Source of the DNA: Candidatus Omnitrophota bacterium
Lineage (GTDB): Bacteria > Ratteibacteria > UBA8468 > B48-G9 > DTJG01
Direction: 5' to 3'
DNA: 8,646 nucleotides
Assembly (NCBI GenBank): GCA_023818725.1
Contig: JAMWBX010000033.1
Coordinates: 1 to 8,646, forward strand
The position numbers and the translations under genes were made by a program. Below the pieces are notes generated by a model. It made no database searches and had not been told where the DNA came from. It saw nothing but the letters and a program-made list of their open reading frames with translations. Each line of letters starts with the position of its first letter. Within the stretch, counting starts at the first letter, position 1. Positions 1 to 5,635 of the stretch are shown piece after piece.

Positions 1-124
1 TTTCCCCCTTTGTAAAGGGGGAGTGAGGGGGATTTCAAGATGATTTTCTCATTTTATAAAGGTGGACATAAGGGGATTTCAAAAGCAGTTTCCCCCTTTG
101 AAAAAGGGGGATTGAGGGGGATTT
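1..124. repeat. Three tandem 44-base units of a CCCCCTTT/AAAGGGGG repeat
   Basis: Units start at 1, 45 and 89, an exact 44-base period. Each has a core of about 35 bases: CCCCCTTT, a short gap, AAAGGGGG (an inverted repeat able to form a hairpin), then a second GAGGGGGATTT block. Units 1 and 3 are nearly identical, differing by one inserted A and a few bases. Unit 2 (45-79) keeps about 26 of 35 positions and has lost most of the C run. The array may continue left of the window. Repeats of this style are scattered in many uncultured and anaerobic bacterial genomes; read on the minus strand they encode peptides such as NPPFSKG. They are likely non-coding and interrupt the gene fragment next to them. 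Confidence 0.85.
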
Positions 125-251
125 TAGGAATGAGCAACAAAACACCTGTTTCCGTTATTTCCTTGAATGTCGTAGCCGCTTCCACCGCATATCCAGCCTG
201 TTTTTCAAACAATTCAAAAAAGTCAAAGTTATTTGGAAGAGATTTCCTCAA
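54..251 (-). pseudogene. N-terminal fragment of a probable DUF47 (PhoU-like, Pit-associated) gene, interrupted by repeats
   Basis: The minus-strand frame from a TTG at 251 reads RKSLPNNFDFFELFEKQ and then an AGYAVEAATTFKEI helix. This closely resembles the start of DUF47 proteins, which usually read 'LPKxxxFFELFEKQxxxxVEAAxxFKEL'. DUF47 proteins are helical PhoU relatives usually encoded beside Pit-type phosphate permeases. After about 35 residues, near base 130, the frame enters the 44-base repeats and stops at a TAA at 54, so only a small part of a protein of about 200 residues is present. There is no ATG or clear ribosome binding site, and an in-frame TGA lies at 282-284. The rest of the gene and a pit gene may lie left of the window. 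The family call rests on a short match, so it is moderate. Confidence 0.5.
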
Positions 252-340
252 AAATTTATCGCTCGTTTTGAGAGAAAAAATTCAATGTAGCCTTTCTATT
301 CTGCCATTTTCGGGTAATAAACCGAGAATTCTCACCACCA

Positions 341-1000
341 TCAATCCTGCTGAAGTGAGTTGAGAATCAAGATTGTTTTCTCAAGCGTTTCCATATGTGC
401 ACCGGCAAATCTCATAACATTCACATTGCCGAAAGCTAATTTTAATTTCTTTCTCATCAGGTTTTCAAGTTCCGCCAGATAGTTGAATTCAACCTTTTTT
501 ATTTTCAAATACTCAAGACCACTCTGAATTATCCTTGTTTGCCTTCGTATCGTCTGGAATATGGCTTCATAGTTTCTTTCCATTACCAGACCCTGCATTG
601 TGAAATAGAATTGCCTTGCTTCCCTTCCCAGTTGTGTTTTAAGCGCTTCCTGCGAAACCATAATTTCATCTTTAAAATCCTTTCCATACACGATAATCCC
701 GTGTTTTTTTATCTCAGTCCATTGCAAGGGGAAAAAATCCCAGGAATTTTCAAGAATAGAGGGCGTAAAAATCGCCTGCCTGACATTAAAAAATTTCCCA
801 GAAAGACGCGAAACGTTCAACAGGTCGTCTATTGACAATTCATTCACAAGCACAAGAATATTGATATCAGAAAAACCCTTCAAATAATCACCCCGAGCAT
901 AACTACCATAAATTAAAACGCTTATCAGTTCATCCTCAAAATAGGTCTTCAATTTATCGACGAACTTATTTATTTTTTTGCTTATTTTATCTCCAGACAT
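341..1000 (-). CDS. MNT-like nucleotidyltransferase with helical C-terminal domain
   Basis: This 219-residue protein belongs to the DNA polymerase beta-like nucleotidyltransferase superfamily (MNT/KNT type). Residues 32-50 read GSYARGDYLKGFSDINILV, the family GS...DxD signature, but the second acidic residue of the pair is Asn (D45, N47). The third carboxylate is probably E96 in WTEIKKHG. Residues about 117-215 are mostly helical and probably form the substrate-binding or HEPN/KNT-like half, so a separate HEPN partner is not needed. Such enzymes transfer a nucleotide to a small molecule, protein or RNA; the substrate here is unknown. The ATG at 1000 has a GGGAG-type ribosome binding site about 8 bases upstream. 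The gene starts 27 bases after the TPM-domain gene, so the two are probably co-transcribed. The DxN form may be active, altered or inactive. Confidence 0.85.
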   Translation of the reverse strand: MSGDKISKKINKFVDKLKTYFEDELISVLIYGSYARGDYLKGFSDINILVLVNELSIDDLLNVSRLSGKFFNVRQAIFTPSILENSWDFFPLQWTEIKKHGIIVYGKDFKDEIMVSQEALKTQLGREARQFYFTMQGLVMERNYEAIFQTIRRQTRIIQSGLEYLKIKKVEFNYLAELENLMRKKLKLAFGNVNVMRFAGAHMETLEKTILILNSLQQD

Positions 1001-1027
1001 GAGCTCTCCCTGTTATAAATTTAAAAT

Positions 1028-1918
1028 TTACCAGCCGCCTGTCGCACCACCCCCACCGCTCGAACCTCCGCCAAATCCGCCTCCAGAAAAACCACCTCCA
1101 GCACCGTAAGAACCCGAGTGAAAACCCCTAAACCATTTTTTGCTTGAGGTTTTTGTTGTTTTCATAATGCCGGTTATATTAAGGATGAAAAACAGGAAAA
1201 AAAGAAAAAAACAGGTTAAAAACGGGATATGTAACGCAAGCATCCATAGATAACCCTTAATAGAAGCGCTCGCAATCATATAATCAAGAACAGCCAGTTC
1301 TATGGCAATTATCACAAATCCGAGCAAACCTGCAACCCTTGAGGCATAAAACAAACAAAACAACTGCCAGACAATCAAAAAGGCAATAGAACCGCTATTT
1401 GGGGAAAATTTGGAGGCTGAATCAACATCCTGCGATTTGCCAGCAACAACATCTTCAATGCCGTTTATCCCTGCCTTAAGGCCATCAAAATATCTGCCTT
1501 CTTTGAATGCAGGCGCGATTCGGTTCCTTATTATATAGCCGCATCTTCCATCTGTAAGAGATGCTTCAAGACCGTAACCAACCTCAATTCTTATCTTCTT
1601 TTCATTCATGCTAATAAGAATTAAAACACCATTGTCCTTATCCTTCTTGCCTATCCCCCAGCTACTGAAGATCTCGTTTGAAACATCTTCAACGCTCCTA
1701 CCTTCAAGCGATCCCAGCATAACAACCGCAATCTCAATGCCTGTGGACTTTTCAAAATCTCTGACCAGTTTTTCCAGCTCTGATTTTTCATCAATCGTCA
1801 GAATTCCAGCGAAATCATTTATAAATGAAGATGGTTTGGGTAATCTGGTAGATGGGTTCAATAAGATAACAAGGAACGTAATATAAAAAACAAAAAGTTC
1901 GGATGCCTTTCTTATCAT
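1028..1918 (-). CDS. TPM-domain membrane protein with Gly-rich tail (YgcG family)
   Basis: This 296-residue protein has an N-terminal signal or anchor (residues 8-20), then a TPM domain at about 30-160. Typical TPM pieces are visible: FINDFAGILT, TGIEIAVVML, WGIGKKDKDNGVLILIS, IRIEVGYGLEASLTD and the phenylalanine-rich FKEGRYFDGL. About three hydrophobic segments follow (roughly 177-191, 194-215, 222-250). The protein ends in a Gly/Ser-rich tail (268-296) finishing in ATGGW, the usual ending of this family. TPM proteins face outside the membrane; phosphatase and membrane-maintenance or photosystem-repair roles are reported for relatives, and the bacterial role is unclear. They often sit beside lemA, but no lemA is in this window. 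The ATG at 1918 has only a weak ribosome binding site; an in-frame TAG upstream, with no start codon between, rules out a longer form. Confidence 0.93.
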   Translation of the reverse strand: MIRKASELFVFYITFLVILLNPSTRLPKPSSFINDFAGILTIDEKSELEKLVRDFEKSTGIEIAVVMLGSLEGRSVEDVSNEIFSSWGIGKKDKDNGVLILISMNEKKIRIEVGYGLEASLTDGRCGYIIRNRIAPAFKEGRYFDGLKAGINGIEDVVAGKSQDVDSASKFSPNSGSIAFLIVWQLFCLFYASRVAGLLGFVIIAIELAVLDYMIASASIKGYLWMLALHIPFLTCFFLFFLFFILNITGIMKTTKTSSKKWFRGFHSGSYGAGGGFSGGGFGGGSSGGGGATGGW

Positions 1919-1934
1919 GGAATCATTTCTTGCT

Positions 1935-1963
1935 TTGACTTTTAACGGGCTATTTCTTATGAT
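1935..1963 (+). promoter_or_regulatory. Strong sigma70-type promoter for the 1987-4019 operon
   Basis: TTGACT (1935-1940) and TATGAT (1958-1963) are separated by exactly 17 bases; each matches five of six consensus positions. The predicted start near 1970 would leave a leader of only about 17 bases before the ATG at 1987. The -10 element is half of a perfect 12-base palindrome, TATGATATCATA (1958-1969), so a second TATGAT faces the divergent TPM gene. The minus copy lacks a recognisable -35 at the right distance. Confidence 0.75.
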
Positions 1964-1974
1964 ATCATATTTCT

Positions 1975-1980
1975 AAGGAG
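1975..1980 (+). promoter_or_regulatory. Ribosome binding site AAGGAG
   Basis: AAGGAG lies six bases before the ATG at 1987 and fixes that start for the FlgO/CsgG-like gene. Confidence 0.85.
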
Positions 1981-1986
1981 AGTAAA

Positions 1987-3015
1987 ATGAGATTCAAAAA
2001 AGTTTTCTTCTCATTTCCAATAACATTACTTTGCGCATCTATCTGTCAAGCAGTAAATCCAGTTGTTGCTGAAATTACTTCAATAGCAAGAACAGTTGCT
2101 GAATCGTTGACAGAAAATAAAACAAGTATTCTGGCAGTCACGGATTTTACTGATCTGGAGGGAAATGTTAATGTACTGGGTAGGCTTCTCGCTGAAGAGA
2201 TTTCAATTTCACTCGCCTCTTATGAAAAAAAGATTACTGTAATTGACAGAAATCAACTTAGAAAAATGCTGGCTGAAAAGGGTATTTCATTCACAGGTAT
2301 TATAGACCCGGGGCTTGCAAAACAGATCAGAAAAATTTCAGGGGCTGAAGCAATCTTAACAGGCAGTGTTTATCCTGCGGGTAACTCCATTTATGTCTCC
2401 GTAAAGATAATTGATGCCGAAATGGCAAGAATCTTCGCAGGCGCCTCGAGCATCATTGAAAGAAACCAAACAATCGATGAACTTGTCAAGCTGAGTTTTA
2501 GAATACCACAATCCAATCAACAGGCTCAAAAAATTTCATTTGTCCCCCAGGTAAAAGAAGCCCATGATTTCATTTTTATTCTTCGGGAACCTGTAATGGA
2601 TGGAAATACACTGACCCTCAATATCGATGTCAAAAATAATTTTGACCAGGCCCGCTATATGACTGTAGATACGATCAGAGCAATTGATGATAATGGAAAG
2701 ATTTACTCTCCATCAAGCTTTATGCTTGGAGGGATAAAAGCGTACATTGGAAAGTCAGGAAAGATTCAATCTCTCAGTGCTGGCAGAATGTCAGATAACT
2801 TCGATATCTGGATGGAAGAAAACAGGCAAATAAAGGCGCAGATCGTATTTAAAAACATTTCATCGAAAGCAAAATCAATAGGTTTTGTTGAAATGACGGT
2901 TGCACCGGTTCAGATTACTGATCAACATGGTACGTTTATGCGTCAGGAGTATGAAACTGTATCTCTCCAGTTCACAAATATACCTGTGACCAAAGAATAT
3001 GGGTCTAAACCCTGA
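1987..3015 (+). CDS. Secreted FlgO/CsgG-like protein with beta-rich C-terminal domain
   Basis: This 342-residue protein has a signal peptide: positively charged start, hydrophobic core, and a likely signal peptidase I cleavage after CQA (residue 22). No proper lipobox is seen, unlike true CsgG. Residues about 32-158 form a FlgO/CsgG-like domain: SILAVTDFTD, then LGRLLAEEISISLA, VIDRNQLRKMLAEKG, and GAEAILTGSVYPAGNSIYVSV followed by a stretch describing conversion to an amidated-looking IIDAEMARIF strand. This fold is common in envelope proteins that assemble at the outer membrane or periplasm. Residues about 190-335 are rich in beta strands (LTLNIDVKNNF, IKAQIVFKNIS), resembling DUF4352-type immunoglobulin-like domains; this part is less certain. 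It is the first gene of an operon and overlaps the HD-domain gene by 17 bases. A general periplasmic or outer-membrane role is likely; the substrate or partner is unknown. Confidence 0.8.
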   Translation: MRFKKVFFSFPITLLCASICQAVNPVVAEITSIARTVAESLTENKTSILAVTDFTDLEGNVNVLGRLLAEEISISLASYEKKITVIDRNQLRKMLAEKGISFTGIIDPGLAKQIRKISGAEAILTGSVYPAGNSIYVSVKIIDAEMARIFAGASSIIERNQTIDELVKLSFRIPQSNQQAQKISFVPQVKEAHDFIFILREPVMDGNTLTLNIDVKNNFDQARYMTVDTIRAIDDNGKIYSPSSFMLGGIKAYIGKSGKIQSLSAGRMSDNFDIWMEENRQIKAQIVFKNISSKAKSIGFVEMTVAPVQITDQHGTFMRQEYETVSLQFTNIPVTKEYGSKP

Positions 3016-3616
3016 AATTGAAAAGAATTACAGAGAATTACTTTCGAAAATCACGATTCGAAGAACAGAATGTGAGGAATTTGTGAGATTTCTTGAAAAA
3101 GAAACAACATGGCTTACTGCTCCTGCAAGCACAAAATACCACCTCAACATTGAGCACGGACTCATCATACATTCGGTAAATGTTGCCACGACAATGCTTT
3201 CGTTAAAAAACGTTCTGATTCCGGAAATCCCTGCTGAAAGCTGCGTCATTGTCGGTCTTTTCCATGATACCGGCAAGGTTGGTATGCCATATGCGCCAAG
3301 GTACTTGAAAAAGAATACATCTTACATTTATAACGAAGAACTAGTTGAAATGTCCTCTGCTGCAAGAAGCCTTTATCTTGTTTCAAAGTTTATTTCTCTG
3401 TCAGACGAAGAGGCGCAAGCAATACTTTATCATGACGGTCAATACATACTTGAAAACAGACCTGTTGCCCATAAAGAATGCCATTTGACGTTGCTTGTGA
3501 CTTTCGCCGATACATGGACAGCGGCAAAAGAGGATGGAAGGTTAAAAGTAAAACAACTGTTGTATTTCACAAAACAAACCAACATAAAACAGGAGGGAAA
3601 AAATGGAGGAAACTAA
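2999..3616 (+). CDS. HD-domain phosphohydrolase
   Basis: This 205-residue cytoplasmic protein carries the HD metal-dependent phosphohydrolase signature. The pieces are EHGLIIHSVNV (H53, H58), GLFHDTGKVG (H89-D90), LYHDGQYI (H145-D146) and the distal FADTWTA (D171). The H...HD...D residues needed to bind divalent metal are all present, so the protein looks active. Related proteins, with similar LSDEEAQAILYHDGQY and VAHKE blocks, occur in bacterial and phage genomes, where they are usually left as generic HD hydrolases; a nucleotide or nucleic-acid substrate is possible but not shown. The ATG at 2999 lies inside the end of the preceding gene (17-base overlap) and has no good ribosome binding site. 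A TGA just upstream in frame excludes a longer protein, so translation probably depends on coupling. Confidence 0.88.
   Translation: MGLNPEIEKNYRELLSKITIRRTECEEFVRFLEKETTWLTAPASTKYHLNIEHGLIIHSVNVATTMLSLKNVLIPEIPAESCVIVGLFHDTGKVGMPYAPRYLKKNTSYIYNEELVEMSSAARSLYLVSKFISLSDEEAQAILYHDGQYILENRPVAHKECHLTLLVTFADTWTAAKEDGRLKVKQLLYFTKQTNIKQEGKNGGN
3591..3596 (+). promoter_or_regulatory. Ribosome binding site AGGAGG
   Basis: A perfect AGGAGG lies six bases before the ATG at 3603, inside the end of the HD-domain gene. It strongly supports that start for the 138-residue protein, and it is the best ribosome binding site in the window. Confidence 0.85.
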
Positions 3617-4019
3617 TATTAGAAGGAGGTTTAGAATCAGGACAAGGCCCTATCTATGTCTTACAGTAGCAGAAGCCGCTGGAACAGGAGTGACAGTATC
3701 AGAAGAAACAATCGAGGAACTCACTCTGGTTCTGAATCCAGGACTCGGTTTTTATTCAATGTATGCTGTTGTCAGAAATGTTCCAGAAAATGAAATAAAG
3801 GATATTCCTGCCATAAAGCGCGGTGAGATCGTTTTTGAAAAAAGGAATGAAGCTGCAAGGTATGCAAAGGAAAGAGGTGAACCTTTTGTTCTTTGCGGTG
3901 TCAAAACCACCAGGGCATTAACTCAGGATGAAATCTCCCAGGCAATGGAGGAAGCAATTTCTGACGCCTCAATTGAAAATAAGCTTAAGGAATTGAAGGA
4001 CTTCTACAGAAAAGTTTAG
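3603..4019 (+). CDS. Uncharacterised 138-residue protein, third gene of the operon
   Basis: I do not recognise a family. The protein is charged, soluble in appearance, and lacks a signal peptide or membrane segment. It begins with a very basic stretch (RRRFRIRTRP, residues 7-16), then a compact mixed segment (VTVSEETIEELTLVLNPGLGFYSMYAVVRNVPENEIKDIP in pieces at about 30-69). A strand-helix part follows (EIVFEKRNEAARYAKERGEPFVLCGV, also in pieces, about 75-100), and the end is a Glu/Lys-rich helix (108-138). A single Cys pair (19, 98) is present. It overlaps the HD-domain gene by 14 bases and has a perfect AGGAGG, so it is very likely expressed and may form a partner or adaptor for the HD protein. 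A structural role or nucleic-acid binding by the basic start is only a guess. Confidence 0.75.
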   Translation: MEETNIRRRFRIRTRPYLCLTVAEAAGTGVTVSEETIEELTLVLNPGLGFYSMYAVVRNVPENEIKDIPAIKRGEIVFEKRNEAARYAKERGEPFVLCGVKTTRALTQDEISQAMEEAISDASIENKLKELKDFYRKV

Positions 4020-4032
4020 AAACATAAACACA

Positions 4033-4064
4033 TCAGTCATCAAATTTTTTTTGATTAAACCTGA
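4033..4064 (+). terminator. Weak AT-rich hairpin after the three-gene operon
   Basis: ATCAAA (4039-4044) and TTTGAT (4050-4055) pair around a T5 loop, with TCAG/CTGA pairing further out (4033-4036 and 4061-4064). There is no G+C-rich stem and no T-run after it, so this is a poor intrinsic terminator. It may be chance in AT-rich sequence. The 96 bases between 4019 and 4116 hold nothing else I can support. Confidence 0.2.
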
Positions 4065-4115
4065 CATTATTAAAATCCGCCAGATAATAGGTTATTTCAG
4101 CTCTATGTCAAATCT

Positions 4116-5357
4116 ATGAACCGCTGGGCATCAAGCAAGCCAGTAAAACCCATTGCTTCGGGTAGTTCCCTGCCAAAACCAGAATATATCGAGGACTACA
4201 AAGATTACCTGCGGGCATTGGTTCAAAGATATGACATAAACAATCCAGATCATGCGCCAGGACTTTTTTATTCCATCGAGTACTGGGAAATTGAAGCAGA
4301 ATGGGGCACCGGTTTCTGGCAGGGAACGCTTGATGAATACCTTGAACTTCTCAAAATTGCATATCCAACAATCAAACAGGCAAATCCCAGAGCAAAAGTG
4401 ATTTTAATCGGGTTCTTTCTCGCAGGACTGTTTGAAGGTCATCCTGACCCGAAAGAAATTCCGGAGACTCTCGCGTCCATGCCGGCAAAACGTCGACAGA
4501 CAATCGAAAAATATCTTACTGAAATCCGCCGGTTGCTGGCGCATCCCGAACTGTTTGACATCGTGGAATTTCACTGTTTGAGCGATTGGAGCGAAATCAG
4601 TGGAATGGCAAGATTTTTGCGTCAAACCATGCGGCAATACGGCTATGAAAAGCCAATCTGGGTGGGCGATGTCAACTACACGGCTTCGCCAATGATGTTC
4701 TGGGGTGAACCCGTGCCACCTTATACTTATGCGCAGCGGTCGGCGATTGAAACAACATTAAAAGCACTGTCTCAATCCAACCACCGCAAACATATCGAGT
4801 CGATCCGCTGGCTTAGGGCTGAACAGGCTAAAGGCCTGGTTAAAAAGGTTGTGCTGGCTATGGCAGAAGGTCTTGCCGGGATTAACATCGGTAATATAAC
4901 GGATGTTGCCCTGTTTTCATTTGCACCAACAATCACCGGCACCGCAGCATTTCAGGGGTTAATTGACACAGTCGGCATACCTGAAAGACCGGCTAAGCCA
5001 CGACCTGCATTTCATGCCCTGTGTCTTGTTGTCCGAAAACTAAGCGATTTCTCAGAAGTCAGCCATTTAAACATTGGAAATGGAGTATATGCGTATAAGT
5101 TCATTGTTCGGAGCCAGCCAGTTTATGTCCTCTGGTACGATGATGGCAAACGTTATCTGCCCGGTGAAAAAGAACCATCTACCACAGTTTACCTTCCACT
5201 TATAAAGGGAGAATATCTGCTTACAGAAACTCCTGTCAGCCAGTTAGATGGCTTAAATTCCAGTCCGCACATTGTCTCTCCATCCGCAGAAGGCTATCTG
5301 AATCTTACAATTACAACCAGACCAATTTTCCTGGAACCTTACATAGAAAAAAAATGA
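4116..5357 (+). pseudogene. 5'-truncated glycoside-hydrolase-like (beta/alpha)8 protein
   Basis: The 413-residue frame resembles clan GH-A hydrolases of candidate-phylum bacteria (GH5/GH39-like; family not assigned). It holds the middle and end of a barrel: YLRALVQRYD (31-40), YWEIEAEWGTGFWQGT (56-71), an ANPRAKVILIGF strand (89-100), FDIVEFHC (147-154) and KPIWVGDVNY (179-188). A C-terminal beta-sandwich follows at about 314-408 (GVYAYKFIV, PVYVLWYDDG). The usual signal peptide and first barrel strands, roughly 100 residues, are absent. Upstream the frame reaches a TAA at 4071, and there is no ribosome binding site before the ATG. The acid/base motif is AEW instead of the usual NEP (E62 kept), and the nucleophile motif has Asp (D185) where Glu is normal. 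Bases 4441-4500 are 55% G+C. I infer a remnant of transferred origin; a shorter active enzyme is possible. Confidence 0.6.
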
Positions 5358-5635
5358 GACAACTGAAAATAAAATCATAAAATAGGCTATATAAAGCCCT
5401 ATCCCTTTCAGTTCCAGTACCCATCTCAAATATATATAAGGATAACCTGGATTTCATGCCAGATACTTTCTAAACCTTTCAATAACAATTTTATATACCT
5501 TATCTCGGCCTTGACACAGTAGTTTTGTTATATTCGCCATACTTTATCTTCTTTATCGCCGGGACGGCCATTACGCCAATTAGTTGTTTGAACTTAATTT
5601 GTGCCACGGTAAATTTTAGTCTTATTTAACAGCAT
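5358..5635. other. 278-base intergenic gap between convergent genes
   Basis: No convincing gene or RNA is visible. Minus-strand open frames are short: 5500-5607 (35 residues from a GTG) and 5454-5540 (28 residues, MANITKLL...). After the TGA at 5454-5456 the latter frame continues as a hydrophobic run (LYIAYFMILFSVVS). None has a good ribosome binding site. An imperfect ATAGGC/GCCCTAT pairing near 5383-5403 is too weak for a terminator. The region may contain a decayed gene. Confidence 0.4.

Noticed and set aside
1..124. Possible CRISPR array
   Set aside because: Only three units, one strongly degraded, with short gaps of similar sequence instead of unique spacers, and no cas genes.
282..341. 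Minus-strand 19-residue frame MVVRILGLLPENGRIERLH overlapping the nucleotidyltransferase stop
   Set aside because: The ATG overlaps the TGA, which could allow coupling, but it is very short and has no recognisable similarity.
40..363. Plus-strand open frame of 107 residues
   Set aside because: It starts in the repeats, is antisense to the DUF47-like fragment, and has no family resemblance or ribosome binding site.
539..835. Plus-strand 98-residue open frame
   Set aside because: It is antisense to the nucleotidyltransferase, whose motifs are clear.
1970..1986. Possible riboswitch in the leader of the FlgO/CsgG-like gene
   Set aside because: The predicted leader is only about 17 bases, too short for one.
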